Shown: positions 54,853-64,000 of the stretch, in pieces
Position numbering within the stretch: position 1 is the stretch's first letter
Layout: each line of letters begins with the position of its first letter
Assembly: GCA_029907475.1 (NCBI GenBank)
Contig: JARYLU010000011.1
Span: forward strand, 17,507-81,506
Source: Bacillota bacterium
GTDB lineage: Bacteria > Bacillota > DSM-12270 > Thermacetogeniales > Thermacetogeniaceae
Reading direction: 5' to 3'
DNA length: 64,000 nt
Made by a program: the position numbers and the translations under genes
Notes under the pieces: model-generated
The model's database searches: none
What the model saw: only the letters and a program-made list of their open reading frames with translations
Told to the model about the DNA's origin: nothing

Positions 54853-55350
54853 CTACCCGGTTAATTCCTCTACCGTTTTTCCCCGGAGCCGGGCAACTTC
54901 CTCGGTCCGCTTTAAGCTTTTCAAGCCCTCAAGCGTGGCGTGGACCATATTGTGAGCATTGGAAGAACCCAGCGATTTCGTCAGAATATCTTTAATCCCT
55001 GCGGCCTCTAAAACAGCACGCACGGGGCCTCCGGCAATCACCCCGGTACCGGGTGTGGCCGGTTTCAAAAGCACCTTGCCTGCCCCGAATTCCCCGACCA
55101 CGGGGTGGGGAATTGTCGTCCCTTTCATGGGAACCATAATTATATTCTTTTTTGCATCTTCGATTCCCTTCCGGATCGCCTCGGGTACTTCCCCCGCTTT
55201 TCCCAGGCCTGCCCCAACGTATCCCTGGCCGTCCCCTACGACAACCAGCGCGCTGAAACTGAACCGCCGGCCTCCTTTAACAACCTTAGCAACCCGGTTA
55301 ATGCTTACCACATTTTCTGTAAGCTCCAAAGTATTGGGGTCAATTCGCAA
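54853..55350 (-). CDS. rpsE: 30S ribosomal protein S5
   Basis: A 165-residue S5: [39 protein letters not shown], and [23 protein letters not shown] start with GGGAGGGAGTAG upstream. It keeps translational accuracy with S4. Confidence 0.97.
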   Translation of the reverse strand: MRIDPNTLELTENVVSINRVAKVVKGGRRFSFSALVVVGDGQGYVGAGLGKAGEVPEAIRKGIEDAKKNIIMVPMKGTTIPHPVVGEFGAGKVLLKPATPGTGVIAGGPVRAVLEAAGIKDILTKSLGSSNAHNMVHATLEGLKSLKRTEEVARLRGKTVEELTG

Positions 55351-55373
55351 AACAACTACTCCCTCCCTGTTCC

Positions 55374-55742
55374 CTAAAAATCTATGCCGTTTTCCCGAAC
55401 CGCATCGGCCAGGGCGGCGATCCTTCCGTGATAAAGGTAGCCACCCCGATCAAAAACAACCTTCGTGATGCCCCGCGCCCGGGCCTTTTCGGCGATTAAC
55501 TTCCCGACAATCCGTGCTGCCGCGAGATCCCTCCGGTTCCCGACCTCTCCCCGAATTTCAGGTGATAAAGTAGAGGCGGCTACCAGTGTTACTCCCCGCG
55601 TATCATCAATCAGTTGGGCGTAGATATGGTTAAGGCTGCGGTAAACACTAAGCCGCGGCCGTTCCGTCGTTCCAAAAATCTTTTTCCTGACCCGGTCATG
55701 CTTCCGTCGGAGCAGCTCTTTACGTACTTCTCTTTTCAACAT
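55374..55742 (-). CDS. rplR: 50S ribosomal protein L18
   Basis: A 122-residue L18, the 5S rRNA binder: [20 protein letters not shown] and [23 protein letters not shown] behind AAGGAG. Spc operon order. Confidence 0.97.
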   Translation of the reverse strand: MLKREVRKELLRRKHDRVRKKIFGTTERPRLSVYRSLNHIYAQLIDDTRGVTLVAASTLSPEIRGEVGNRRDLAAARIVGKLIAEKARARGITKVVFDRGGYLYHGRIAALADAVRENGIDF

Positions 55743-55758
55743 TACCCTTTCACGCTCC

Positions 55759-56307
55759 TTACTTCTTACCCTTTACCCCTGCTTTGCCAACCTTCCGCTT
55801 GATTACTTCGTCCTCATATTTAATGCCCTTTCCTTTATAGGGCTCAGGCTTGCGTACGCTGCGAATCCGGGCGGCAAGGGCGCCCACCTTTTCTTTATCA
55901 ATTCCCTTTACAACAATCTTATTGGGAGCCGGGACCTCGATTTCCAGGCCTTCTTCTGGTTCAATTTCAACGGGGTGGGCATAGCCTACCGTAAGAACCA
56001 GTTTTTTTCCTTGTTTTGCCGCCCTGTAGCCTACTCCTACCAGTTCCAGGTTGCGGGTAAAACCCCGGCTGACCCCTTCTACCATATTCTTCAGAAGAGC
56101 CCTCGTCAAGCCATGGAGTGCCCGGTGTTCCTTTTCATCCGAGGGCCGCGTCACCACGATCTTGCTGTCTTCAAGTGAAACCCTGACCCCGGGGTGGATT
56201 TCTTTAGAAAGCCTCCCTTTCGGGCCCTTTACCTCAATGTCATTTCCGTTGATTTTTACCTCTACTCCCGCCGGTATCGCCACCGGAAGGCGTCCCACTC
56301 TGGACAT
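55759..56307 (-). CDS. rplF: 50S ribosomal protein L6
   Basis: A 182-residue L6: [40 protein letters not shown], and the C-terminal [28 protein letters not shown] before the ATG. Confidence 0.98.
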   Translation of the reverse strand: MSRVGRLPVAIPAGVEVKINGNDIEVKGPKGRLSKEIHPGVRVSLEDSKIVVTRPSDEKEHRALHGLTRALLKNMVEGVSRGFTRNLELVGVGYRAAKQGKKLVLTVGYAHPVEIEPEEGLEIEVPAPNKIVVKGIDKEKVGALAARIRSVRKPEPYKGKGIKYEDEVIKRKVGKAGVKGKK

Positions 56308-56320
56308 GGTGTCACCTCCC

Positions 56321-56716
56321 TTACCAAACGTAGCAAATAACTTCGCCGCCCAGACCCTCGCGCCGGGCCTGCTTATCAGTCATCAGCCCTTTTGAGGTAG
56401 AAAGAACCGCTACCCCTAAACCACCCAGCACCCTGGGAATTTCGTCCTTTTTCACATAAACCCGGAGCCCAGGTTTACTGATGCGTCGCAGCCCGGTAAT
56501 GACCTTCTCGCGGTTTGGCCCGTACTTCAGGTATAAACGCAAGATCCCCTGCTTCCCATCGTCAATATATTCGTAATTCCGGATGAAACCTTCACTTTTC
56601 AAAATCTCCGCTAAAGCCTTTTTCGTTTTGGAGGCAGGTATTTCCACGCGATCCCGGTAAATCTGGTTGGCATTTCGAATCCGCGTCAGGAAATCTGCAA
56701 TGGGGTCCGTCATCAT
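56321..56716 (-). CDS. rpsH: 30S ribosomal protein S8
   Basis: A 131-residue S8: [17 protein letters not shown] at the start and [18 protein letters not shown] near the end. First or second ATG (56716 or 56713) may be used. In many bacteria S8 represses the spc operon; the binding hairpin was not looked for in detail. Confidence 0.97.
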   Translation of the reverse strand: MMTDPIADFLTRIRNANQIYRDRVEIPASKTKKALAEILKSEGFIRNYEYIDDGKQGILRLYLKYGPNREKVITGLRRISKPGLRVYVKKDEIPRVLGGLGVAVLSTSKGLMTDKQARREGLGGEVICYVW

Positions 56717-56743
56717 TCCATCTTCAACCTCCTTTATGCCCCT

Positions 56744-56929
56744 TTACCAACTGGCCTTGACGACACCGGGAATATACCCTTTATATGCCAGTTCCCGGAA
56801 ACAAATCCGGCACATTCCGAATTTCCGCAGGTAGGCTCGCGGCCTGCCACACAGCCGGCACCGATTATAGGCCCTGACCCTGAATTTCGGCTTTCTCTGG
56901 TGCTTTGCAATTTGGGATTTTTTGGCCAC
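56744..56929 (-). CDS. rpsZ: 30S ribosomal protein S14, zinc type
   Basis: A 61-residue S14 with [20 protein letters not shown], the four-cysteine zinc form. GTG start behind GGAGGGAAATAG. No zinc-free paralogue is seen in the window. Confidence 0.97.
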   Translation of the reverse strand: MAKKSQIAKHQRKPKFRVRAYNRCRLCGRPRAYLRKFGMCRICFRELAYKGYIPGVVKASW

Positions 56930-56957
56930 CTATTTCCCTCCTTTGACCCCATCTTCT

Positions 56958-57494
56958 TTACTCCCGGAAAGGCATCCCCATCAAGCGCAGGAGTTCCCGG
57001 GCTTCTTCGTCTGTCTTTGCCGTTGTTACGACAGTAATATCCATCCCCCGGACCTTATCTATCTGATCGTAATTTATTTCCGGGAAAATCACCTGTTCCC
57101 TTAGGCCCAGGGTATAGTTCCCCCGCCCGTCGAAGGACCTGGGAGAAACTCCCCGGAAGTCCCTCACCCGGGGCAGGACGACATTTACCAGTTTCTCAAA
57201 AAAATCATACATGCGGTTCCCGCGCAGGGTCACTTTACAACCGATCTTCATGCCGGTCCGCAGTTTAAAGGCCGCCACCGACTTCCGCGCCTTCGTGATA
57301 ATCGGTCGCTGCCCCGAAATTTGAGTCAGGTCGTTAACTGCAGCTTCGAGGGCTTTGGGATTTTGAATGGCCTCTCCCACTCCCATATTAATGACGACCT
57401 TCTCTAATTTGGGTGCCTCCATGACATTTTTATAATTAAACCTTTTCATCAGCTGGGGAATAATTTCGCTGCGGTAACGTTCTTTTAGACCCAT
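56958..57494 (-). CDS. rplE: 50S ribosomal protein L5
   Basis: A 178-residue L5: [58 protein letters not shown] and [21 protein letters not shown] 57494 is 7 bases behind GGAGG; the frame's first codon is 30 bases upstream. Confidence 0.97.
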   Translation of the reverse strand: MGLKERYRSEIIPQLMKRFNYKNVMEAPKLEKVVINMGVGEAIQNPKALEAAVNDLTQISGQRPIITKARKSVAAFKLRTGMKIGCKVTLRGNRMYDFFEKLVNVVLPRVRDFRGVSPRSFDGRGNYTLGLREQVIFPEINYDQIDKVRGMDITVVTTAKTDEEARELLRLMGMPFRE

Positions 57495-57524
57495 CCCTGC
57501 TCCTCCTTTATGAAGCACACGCAA

Positions 57525-57851
57525 CTACTTATCAATAATCTCTCCGCATTTTTTGCAGGACCGGTAGTACTTTTGTTCGACAAGTCTCTTTGCAACCCGG
57601 GTCGGCTGGTTGCACTTCGAGCAAATCAGCATGACATTAGAGCTGGCAATCGGGGCCTCCTTTTCAATGATTCCCCCCTGGGGAAGGGTCCGGGTAGGCC
57701 GGCTGTGCCGCTTGACAACGTTCACCCCTTCTACGATCACCCTTTGCCCCGCAGGAAAAACCTGGAGCACTTTTCCCCGCTTGCCCGCGTTCTTGCCGGT
57801 AATTACTAATACCTGATCCCCTTTTCGGATGTGAACCTTTTTTCGGGACAT
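57525..57851 (-). CDS. rplX: 50S ribosomal protein L24
   Basis: A 108-residue L24 with KOW motif GDQVLVITGKNAGKRGKVLQ and a C-terminal CSKC / CKKC pair that may bind zinc. ATG 57851 follows GGAGGTG. Spc operon. Confidence 0.97.
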   Translation of the reverse strand: MSRKKVHIRKGDQVLVITGKNAGKRGKVLQVFPAGQRVIVEGVNVVKRHSRPTRTLPQGGIIEKEAPIASSNVMLICSKCNQPTRVAKRLVEQKYYRSCKKCGEIIDK

Positions 57852-57879
57852 TCCTACACCTCCACCCACTACGCCTGAC

Positions 57880-58248
57880 CTAAAGCACCTCGGGTGCCAG
57901 GGAAACTATTTTCATAAAGTCTTTCTCTCGCAACTCCCGGGCCACTGGGCCAAAAATCCGGGTTCCCCGGGGGTTTTTCTGTTCATTGATAATTACGGCT
58001 GCATTTTCGCTGAACTTGATATAAGAACCGTCGGGCCGGCGAATTTCCTTGCGGGTCCGGACCACTACCGCCTGCACGACATCCCCCTTCTTTACCATAC
58101 CACCAGGGCTTGCCTCTTTCACAGAAGCCACAATAATATCTCCGATCGAAGCGTAGCGGCGGAAAGAGCCGCCCAAAACCCGGATACACATCAGTTTTTT
58201 TGCGCCAGTATTATCTCCGGCTCTAAGCATTGTCTGAGGTTGAATCAC
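57880..58248 (-). CDS. rplN: 50S ribosomal protein L14
   Basis: A 122-residue L14: [40 protein letters not shown] text, and [23 protein letters not shown] start; the ribosome site overlaps the end of rpsQ. Confidence 0.97.
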   Translation of the reverse strand: MIQPQTMLRAGDNTGAKKLMCIRVLGGSFRRYASIGDIIVASVKEASPGGMVKKGDVVQAVVVRTRKEIRRPDGSYIKFSENAAVIINEQKNPRGTRIFGPVARELREKDFMKIVSLAPEVL

Positions 58249-58252
58249 CGGT

Positions 58253-58537
58253 TCATTCCCCCTTTTTGGCCAGTTCCTTTGCTTCGGCGCGTTCCAGTAT
58301 TTCCATCACCCGCCACCGCTTTTCTTTGCTCATAGGGCGGGTTTCCATAATCCTCACCTGGTCTCCAATCCGGCAGGAATTCTCTTCGTCGTGAGCCTTA
58401 AATTTTTTTGTTCTTCTTACCGTCCTTCCGTAGAGAGGATGCCGGACCAGTGTTTCTACGGCAACGACTACAGTTTTATCCATTTTATCGCTAACCACTC
58501 TACCAATGCGTGTTTTTCGCTGAGGTCGTGGGTTCAA
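58253..58537 (-). CDS. rpsQ: 30S ribosomal protein S17
   Basis: A 94-residue S17: [20 protein letters not shown] and [21 protein letters not shown] 58537 lies 8 bases after GGGGG and gives a normal N-terminus; a GTG three codons earlier overlaps that site. Confidence 0.96.
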   Translation of the reverse strand: MNPRPQRKTRIGRVVSDKMDKTVVVAVETLVRHPLYGRTVRRTKKFKAHDEENSCRIGDQVRIMETRPMSKEKRWRVMEILERAEAKELAKKGE

Positions 58538-58549
58538 GCGTGACACCCC

Positions 58550-58789
58550 CTATCTCCCCTGTTCTACTTTCACATTCCCAATTTCTCTTCGCTGCCGGCT
58601 CAGTTCCCGTTCCCGCAAAATTGTCCTGGCGCGGGCAAAGTCTCTCCGGACCTCCCGGATCCGCATGGGATTTTCCAGCTGACCTGTAGCCAGTTGAAAA
58701 CGGAGGCGAAACAGCTCCTCTTTCAGGTCAACCAGCTTGCGTTCCAATTCCTCATCCGTCAGTTCCCGTAGGTCTTTAACTTTCTTCAC
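58550..58789 (-). CDS. rpmC: 50S ribosomal protein L29
   Basis: L29 of about 79 residues: [43 protein letters not shown] 58789 ([10 protein letters not shown]) has AGGTGG 8 bases before; ATG 58810 is an alternative that overlaps the rplP end further. The C-terminal tail after RTILRERE is longer than usual. Confidence 0.94.
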   Translation of the reverse strand: MKKVKDLRELTDEELERKLVDLKEELFRLRFQLATGQLENPMRIREVRRDFARARTILRERELSRQRREIGNVKVEQGR

Positions 58790-59213
58790 CGGCCTCACCA
58801 CCTGCTTCATGCCGTTTAATAAACCTTGTCTTCACAGGTAACTTGTGACCGGCGAGGCGCATCGCCTCCCGCGCCACATCTTCAGGAACACCTGCAAGCT
58901 CGAAGAGCACGCGCCCCGGCTTCACAACAGCCACCCAAAATTCCGGTGCCCCCTTACCGCTCCCCATCCGGGTTTCTGCAGGTTTCGCAGTTACGGGCTG
59001 GTCGGGGAAAACTTTAATCCAAACCTTGCCGCCCCGCCGGACATGCCTGGTCATTGCAATCCTCGCGGCCTCAATTTGGCGGCTGCTGATCCAGCCGGGC
59101 TCAAGGGCCTGGAGACCGTATTCCCCAAAGGCAACCTGGTGGCCCCGTTTTATCTTGCCCGCCGGACGGCGCAGGTGTTGTTTCCGGTAAGTAACTCTCT
59201 TTGGAATCAGCAT
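58776..59213 (-). CDS. rplP: 50S ribosomal protein L16
   Basis: A 145-residue L16: [39 protein letters not shown], and [23 protein letters not shown] 59213 overlaps the rpsC stop. S10 operon order. Confidence 0.97.
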   Translation of the reverse strand: MLIPKRVTYRKQHLRRPAGKIKRGHQVAFGEYGLQALEPGWISSRQIEAARIAMTRHVRRGGKVWIKVFPDQPVTAKPAETRMGSGKGAPEFWVAVVKPGRVLFELAGVPEDVAREAMRLAGHKLPVKTRFIKRHEAGGEAGEES

Positions 59214-59893
59214 CAACCTTTGCCTCCTTCCCCGCCGGCCCTTTCCTCAAGCTTCGGCGGAGTCTTTTCAGGAAGAACCTCGCCTCGATAAATCCAAACC
59301 TTTACGCCGATCTTTCCGTAAGTGGTATTGGCTTCGGCAAAACCGTAATCAATATCTGCCCTTAGCGTATGGAGGGGAACTTTGCCTTCGCTGTACCATT
59401 CGGACCGGGCCATCTCTGCTCCAGCCAAACGGCCGCTCACCGCAATCCGGATCCCCTGGGCTCCCATGCGCATCGAACGGGAAACAGCCTGCTTCATTGC
59501 CCTGCGAAAAGCAATCCGTTTTTCCAGTTGTGCCGCCACATTCTCTGCAACCAGTTGGGCTTCGAGTTCCGGTCTCTTGATTTCGATAATATTGACACTA
59601 ACCTGCTTTCCGGTGAGCGCTTCAAGTTCCTTGCGTAAAGCTTCAACTTCTGCTCCCCCGCGCCCGATCACGATCCCCGGTTTCGCAGTATGGATTGAAA
59701 CCCGCACGCGGTTGGCGGCCCTTTCGATTTCAATCCGGGAAACCCCCGAAAGGAAAAGGCGTTTTTTAATGTAGTTTCTGAGCGCAACATCCTCGTGCAG
59801 CAACTCCCGGAAATTTTTGGCGGCATACCACTTCGAATCCCACTCTTTAATGATACCGAGACGGAGCCCCTTGGGGTGCACTTTCTGCCCCAT
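59213..59893 (-). CDS. rpsC: 30S ribosomal protein S3
   Basis: A 226-residue S3: [22 protein letters not shown]-type domain [20 protein letters not shown], and [15 protein letters not shown] at the end. AAAGGAGG before the ATG. Confidence 0.98.
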   Translation of the reverse strand: MGQKVHPKGLRLGIIKEWDSKWYAAKNFRELLHEDVALRNYIKKRLFLSGVSRIEIERAANRVRVSIHTAKPGIVIGRGGAEVEALRKELEALTGKQVSVNIIEIKRPELEAQLVAENVAAQLEKRIAFRRAMKQAVSRSMRMGAQGIRIAVSGRLAGAEMARSEWYSEGKVPLHTLRADIDYGFAEANTTYGKIGVKVWIYRGEVLPEKTPPKLEERAGGEGGKG

Positions 59894-59896
59894 TTC

Positions 59897-60238
59897 CTAT
59901 CCCTCCTTTCGCTCATCCACCACTACTGTAATGTGACTGGTTCTCCGGCGCCTGAGGTCCGCCCGCCCCCGTGCCCGGGGCCGGTAACGCTTGAAAACAG
60001 GCCCCTCATCCACGCAGATTTTTTTAATATACAAAGCATCCGGATCTAAATTGTAGTTATGTTCAGCGTTCGCGAGGGCTGAACGAACTACTTTCGCCAC
60101 CGGACGTGCTGCTTTTTTTGGTGTGAAACGCAAGATCGCAAGTGCTTCTGCCACATTTTTACCCCGCACGAGATCTACCACCTGGCGCACTTTACGCGGG
60201 GAAATCCAGATGTAGCGCGCAACCGCCCGTGCTTCCAC
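59897..60238 (-). CDS. rplV: 50S ribosomal protein L22
   Basis: A 113-residue L22: [40 protein letters not shown], and [20 protein letters not shown], the exit-tunnel loop. GTG 60238 has AAGGGGTG 6 bases before it; the GTG at 60247 overlaps that site. Confidence 0.97.
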   Translation of the reverse strand: MEARAVARYIWISPRKVRQVVDLVRGKNVAEALAILRFTPKKAARPVAKVVRSALANAEHNYNLDPDALYIKKICVDEGPVFKRYRPRARGRADLRRRRTSHITVVVDERKEG

Positions 60239-60252
60239 GATCTTCACCCCTT

Positions 60253-60537
60253 CTACTTGAGTGCCGTTGAACGTTCTGTATGGGCACCATGGCCGCGGAA
60301 GACCCTCGTCGGCGCGAACTCGCCCAATTTATGCCCAACCATATCTTCGGTAATATAAATGGGAACATGTCTTCGCCCATCGTGTACCGCGATGGTGTGG
60401 CCAACCATTTCAGGAAAAATTGTCGAACGCCGCGACCACGTTTTAATTACCCGTTTTGTGCCCTTTTCGTTCATTTCCGTAATTTTTTTCAAAAGTTTTG
60501 GCTCGCAATAAGGCCCCTTTTTGAGAGAACGGCCCAT
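60253..60537 (-). CDS. rpsS: 30S ribosomal protein S19
   Basis: A 94-residue S19: [39 protein letters not shown], and [33 protein letters not shown] before the ATG. Confidence 0.98.
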   Translation of the reverse strand: MGRSLKKGPYCEPKLLKKITEMNEKGTKRVIKTWSRRSTIFPEMVGHTIAVHDGRRHVPIYITEDMVGHKLGEFAPTRVFRGHGAHTERSTALK

Positions 60538-60564
60538 TTCTTGCTTCCCTCCTTAGGACACTTC

Positions 60565-61392
60565 CTACCTGGTCCGCCGTTTAATGATCATCTTATCCGA
60601 GGCTTTTTTCTTCTTGCGCGTCTTTGCCCCTAACGCGGGCTTACCCCATGGCGTCACCGGGTTACGCCCGATGGGAGACTTTCCTTCCCCGCCCCCATGG
60701 GGGTGATCCACCGGATTCATCACCACGCCGCGCACAGTCGGCCTGATCCCGAGCCAGCGGGACCTTCCGGCTTTCCCCAGCGAAATGTTCTCGTGATCAA
60801 CGTTACCAACCTGACCGACCGTAGCCTTGCAGTCGATGTGAATGAGACGCACCTCGCCTGAAGGCATCCGGATGTGGGCATAAGAGCCCTCTTTAGCCAT
60901 AAGCTGGGCTACTCCCCCCGCCGACCTTACCAGCTGGGCACCGCGGCCCGGTTTCATTTCGATGTTATGGATCATCGTCCCTACTGGAATATTCTTTAAA
61001 GGAAGCGCATTTCCAGGTTTAATATCCGCTTCTCTCCCGGAAATTACCGTATCCCCCACTTTGAGTCCAAGGGGAGCCAGGATGTAGCGCTTCTCTCCAT
61101 CTACATAATGAAGGAGGGCAATATTTGCCGACCGGTTGGGATCGTACTCCAGCGTTGCTACCCTGGCGGGAATCCCGTCTTTATCCCGCTTGAAATCGAT
61201 AATCCGGTAAAAACGTTTATGTCCTCCCCCGCGGTGGCGGACGGTAATCCGCCCCTGGTTATTGCGTCCGGCCTTTTTCCGCACAGGTTCAACCAGCGAA
61301 CGTTCCGGTTTCACATCACTTAATTCTTCAAAGGCTACGACACTCATCTGGCGCCGCCCCGGAGATGTCGGTTTGAACTTCTTGATCGCCAT
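60565..61392 (-). CDS. rplB: 50S ribosomal protein L2
   Basis: A 275-residue L2: [40 protein letters not shown] and the peptidyl-transferase-site end [22 protein letters not shown] 61392 is 7 bases behind GGAGG. Confidence 0.98.
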   Translation of the reverse strand: MAIKKFKPTSPGRRQMSVVAFEELSDVKPERSLVEPVRKKAGRNNQGRITVRHRGGGHKRFYRIIDFKRDKDGIPARVATLEYDPNRSANIALLHYVDGEKRYILAPLGLKVGDTVISGREADIKPGNALPLKNIPVGTMIHNIEMKPGRGAQLVRSAGGVAQLMAKEGSYAHIRMPSGEVRLIHIDCKATVGQVGNVDHENISLGKAGRSRWLGIRPTVRGVVMNPVDHPHGGGEGKSPIGRNPVTPWGKPALGAKTRKKKKASDKMIIKRRTR

Positions 61393-61429
61393 TCTTTTCC
61401 CTCCTTCCATCTAGTACTCATGTCACTCA

Positions 61430-61723
61430 CTAGAGCATCCCTTCAAAGATTTCGATTTTATCACCGGGTCGCAACGTAACAACCGCTTTCTTGCGGTCCG
61501 GTCTCCGGCCCCAAAAACGCCCGACCCGCTTATTTTTGCCTTTCATGATTGCCGTATTTACGGCCAGCACTTTCACCTTAAAAAGATCCTCGACCGCCTT
61601 TTTTATTTCAATTTTAGTTGCTTGTTTATTTACGTAAAAAGTGTACTTGTTTTGCTGCTGCGCCAGGTTAACCGATTTTTCCGTGACAACCGGCCTGAGG
61701 ATAATATCCTGCGGGCTACGCAC
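61430..61723 (-). CDS. rplW: 50S ribosomal protein L23
   Basis: A 97-residue L23: [38 protein letters not shown]. The GTG start overlaps the rplD end by 8 bases, pointing to coupling. Confidence 0.97.
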   Translation of the reverse strand: MRSPQDIILRPVVTEKSVNLAQQQNKYTFYVNKQATKIEIKKAVEDLFKVKVLAVNTAIMKGKNKRVGRFWGRRPDRKKAVVTLRPGDKIEIFEGML

Positions 61724-62345
61724 CGGCCAGCACCTCCCCTACCCTGGCAAGGGCATTCTTTGTTAAAACCACTTTATCTGCCGCCAGGATCTCATAAGGG
61801 TTCAACTGGTCGGCCCGGCTGAGCCGGACACCCGGTAAATTTCGCGTTGACCTTTCTAAAAGCGGATCCGGCCCGTCAATCACAAACAAGGCACGCTCCC
61901 CGATTTCCAGAGCCTTCAGGAGCTTGACAACCTCCCTGGTTTTTGGTGCCTCAAGCTGGAGATCCTCAATGACCATGAGGTCTCCGGCCTGGGCGCGGGC
62001 GGAAAGTGCCGACTTCACGGCCAAACGACGCATCTTTCGGGGAAGAGCCTGGCTGTAGTCCCGGGGTTTCGGCCCGAAGATAATCCCGCCTCCACGCCAG
62101 AGAGGAGAGCGAATACTTCCAACCCTGGCCCGCCCGGTGCCCTTCTGGCGCCAGGGCTTACGCCCGCCGCCCCGAACCTCGCCCCGCTTTTTCGTCGCAG
62201 CAGTACCCCGGCGCATGCCTGCCAGGTGGCGCACAACAGCCTGGTGGAGGACAAACTGTGCCACCGGGACCCCAAAAATATCCTCCCGGAGTTCCAGATC
62301 TCCAACTTTAGTTCCTGCTGGATTATAAAGGGCTGCCTTAGGCAT
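61716..62345 (-). CDS. rplD: 50S ribosomal protein L4
   Basis: A 209-residue L4: [40 protein letters not shown], and [20 protein letters not shown]. In many bacteria L4 represses the S10 operon. Confidence 0.98.
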   Translation of the reverse strand: MPKAALYNPAGTKVGDLELREDIFGVPVAQFVLHQAVVRHLAGMRRGTAATKKRGEVRGGGRKPWRQKGTGRARVGSIRSPLWRGGGIIFGPKPRDYSQALPRKMRRLAVKSALSARAQAGDLMVIEDLQLEAPKTREVVKLLKALEIGERALFVIDGPDPLLERSTRNLPGVRLSRADQLNPYEILAADKVVLTKNALARVGEVLAGA

Positions 62346-62367
62346 TTCCTTTTTGCCTCCTTTCTGG

Positions 62368-63000
62368 CTATCGCAGCGAGTTTTTAATTAATAGGAGTCC
62401 CTTCCGGGTTCCCGGTACTGCCCCCCGGACCAGAAGCAGGTTACGGTCGGGGTCAACCTTCACGACCTTTAAATGCTGGACGGTTACCCTTTCGCCGCCC
62501 ATTCTCCCGGGCAACTTCCGTCCTTTAAAAACCCGGGCAGGACCTTTTGCTCCCAGGGAACCGGGTCTGCGGTGGTACTTGGAACCGTGTTTCATGGGGC
62601 CGCGGTGAAAACCGTGCCTTTTGATGCCTCCCGCAAATCCTTTTCCCTTCGAGGTCCCCCGGACATCCACGTAATCTCCGGGGCTGAAAATGTCGACCCG
62701 GACCTCCTGCCCTACTTCATACCGGTCAAGGTCTTCTGCATCCACCCGGATTTCCTGCAAAAAGCGGAGCGGCTTTAATTTATGCCGGGTAAAGTGGCCG
62801 CGCAAGGGACGGTTTAAACCTTCACCGCGCACTTCTTCAAAACCTAACTGGAGGGCAGCATACCCGTCTTGCTCCGGAGTCTTTTTCTGCACCACAATGC
62901 AAGGGCCTGCCTTGATTACTGTAACAGGAACTGCCTCCCCTTCTCCACCAAAAATTTGAGTCATACCAAGTTTCTTTCCGAGAATGCCTTTGCGCAACAT
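62368..63000 (-). CDS. rplC: 50S ribosomal protein L3
   Basis: A 210-residue L3: MLRKGILGKKLGMTQIFGG, KGKGFAGGIKRHGFHRGPMK, HGSKYHRRPGSLGAKGPARV. ATG 63000 follows GGAGGTG. Confidence 0.98.
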   Translation of the reverse strand: MLRKGILGKKLGMTQIFGGEGEAVPVTVIKAGPCIVVQKKTPEQDGYAALQLGFEEVRGEGLNRPLRGHFTRHKLKPLRFLQEIRVDAEDLDRYEVGQEVRVDIFSPGDYVDVRGTSKGKGFAGGIKRHGFHRGPMKHGSKYHRRPGSLGAKGPARVFKGRKLPGRMGGERVTVQHLKVVKVDPDRNLLLVRGAVPGTRKGLLLIKNSLR

Positions 63001-63033
63001 GTTCACCTCCAAATCCCCAACCATCCCCGGATC

Positions 63034-63342
63034 CTAAAGTTTAATCTCAATATCAACTCCCGCGGGAAGGTCAAGACGCATGAGGGCATCGATCGTCTTC
63101 GGAGTTGGCTCTAAAATATCGATCAGCCGCTTATGGGTACGCATTTCGAACTGCTCCCGTGAATCTTTGTTCACATGGGGAGACCTCAAAATCGTAATAA
63201 TACTCTTTTCTGTAGGAAGCGGAACGGGGCCCGAGATCGAGGCTCCCGTTCTCCGGGCTGTCTCTACGATTTTCTGCGCAGACTGGTCGAGTATTTTATG
63301 ATCAAAAGCTTTTAACCTGATGCGAATCTTCTGGCGCGCCAC
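63034..63342 (-). CDS. rpsJ: 30S ribosomal protein S10
   Basis: A 102-residue S10: [40 protein letters not shown], and [18 protein letters not shown] 63342 is 7 bases behind GGAGG; ATG 63348 is next to it. First gene of the S10 operon proper, 70 bases after tuf. Confidence 0.97.
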   Translation of the reverse strand: MARQKIRIRLKAFDHKILDQSAQKIVETARRTGASISGPVPLPTEKSIITILRSPHVNKDSREQFEMRTHKRLIDILEPTPKTIDALMRLDLPAGVDIEIKL

Positions 63343-63412
63343 TCTCATCCCTCCTCAGCAGACCTCCACGGCATCGCCCTTACTTACATGAAGCTCTGCC
63401 GCAAGAAATTTT

Positions 63413-64000
63413 TTACTCAACTACTACTCCGGTAACCACACCTGCTCCTACCGTCCGGCCTCCTTCACGGATGGCGAAACGCAGTCCTTCCTCGATGGCA
63501 ATGGGTGTGATCAGTTCCACGTTCATGTTGATGTTGTCGCCGGGCATCACCATCTCGACCCCTTCGGGAAGGTTGATGACTCCCGTTACGTCTGTCGTCC
63601 GGAAGTAGAACTGCGGCCTGTAGCCCTGGAAGAAAGGAGTGTGGCGGCCTCCCTCTTCCCTGGTGAGGACGTAGACTTCGGCCTTGAATCTGGTGTGGGG
63701 CTTGATGGAGCCGGGCCTGGCAATAACCATCCCCCGCTCTACCTCTTTCCGCTCGACTCCCCGCAGAAGAACCCCGATGTTGTCTCCTGCCTGTCCCTGG
63801 TCGAGGATCTTCCGGAACATTTCCACTCCGGTGACAACGGTCTTGCGGGGCTCGTCCCGGAGTCCGATGATCTCCACTTCTTCTCCGACCTTGACTACTC
63901 CCCGCTCCACACGGCCTGTTACCACGGTGCCCCGGCCGGTGATGGTGAAGACGTCCTCGACCGGCATCAGGAACGGTTTTTCTGTGTCCCGCGCCGGGGT
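63413..64000 (-). CDS. tuf: Elongation factor Tu (partial, N-terminus outside window)
   Basis: The last 195 residues of EF-Tu: domain 2 ([40 protein letters not shown]) and domain 3 ([40 protein letters not shown]). The GTP-binding domain lies beyond the right edge. EF-Tu brings aminoacyl-tRNA to the ribosome. Codon choice is regular, and tuf-rpsJ order is the common str/S10 junction. Confidence 0.98.
   Translation of the reverse strand, partial: TPARDTEKPFLMPVEDVFTITGRGTVVTGRVERGVVKVGEEVEIIGLRDEPRKTVVTGVEMFRKILDQGQAGDNIGVLLRGVERKEVERGMVIARPGSIKPHTRFKAEVYVLTREEGGRHTPFFQGYRPQFYFRTTDVTGVINLPEGVEMVMPGDNINMNVELITPIAIEEGLRFAIREGGRTVGAGVVTGVVVE

Overview
The window is about 64 kb of moderately GC-rich (roughly 54%) DNA from a low-oxygen Firmicute of the Peptococcaceae/Thermoanaerobacterales kind. 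The evidence is: zinc-ribbon ribosomal proteins S14, S4 and L36; a KOW protein between map and infA; frequent GTG and TTG starts behind strong GGAGG sites; futalosine-type menaquinone genes; and a stand-alone ThiN. A Thermacetogenium-like genome would fit, but that is only a guess. Almost everything is on the minus strand. No rRNA, tRNA, CRISPR array, insertion sequence or prophage was seen.

Layout. 1-1.2 kb: a cut-off NifS cysteine desulfurase and its Rrf2/IscR-type regulator, with a palindromic candidate operator. 1.4-3.2 kb (plus strand): a TPP riboswitch and terminator, then a HypE/PurM-like protein and a stand-alone ThiN thiamine-phosphate synthase. 3.2-11.5 kb: a sulfur block with O-acetylhomoserine sulfhydrylase, an iron-sulfur protein, two cysteine synthases, a sulfonate/taurine-type ABC importer, a DUF6803-like membrane protein and YezD. 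11.7-16.1 kb: a SAM-I riboswitch operon, metX-metW and two transsulfuration enzymes. Together these two blocks cover sulfide to cysteine to homocysteine, and homoserine to O-acetylhomoserine.

16.2-19.2 kb is a copper-export operon: CopA, a membrane methyltransferase and a frameshifted Cys/His-rich small protein. 19.4-23.5 kb is a YbhGFSR-like efflux system whose two ATPase halves are separate genes. 23.7-27.8 kb holds an orphan HTH/Cys4 protein, a DedA/YqaA membrane protein, a glycolipid glycosyltransferase and a methyltransferase. 27.8-32.1 kb is a menaquinone cluster (mqnE, mqnA, mqnC) with a divergent MTAP-type phosphorylase. 32.2-33.7 kb (plus strand) has a carboxymuconolactone-decarboxylase-fold protein without cysteine and a Ca/Na-type antiporter.

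33.8-42.2 kb is a complete arginine operon, argC-J-B-D-F-G-H, from glutamate to arginine except N-acetylglutamate synthase (supplied by ArgJ) and carbamoyl phosphate. 42.2-44.9 kb is a two-gene AmmeMemoRadiSam operon with its own promoter and terminator, next to an unlisted 51-residue membrane peptide. 45.1-64 kb is the S10-spc-alpha ribosomal superoperon, running from tuf (cut by the edge) through rpoA, rplQ, truA, rplM and rpsI to cwlD.

The least conventional parts are the ThiN operon, the MTAP-like enzyme beside the futalosine genes, the asymmetric split ABC exporter, the AmmeMemoRadiSam pair and several small, previously unlisted reading frames. No wholly new defence or mobile system was found.
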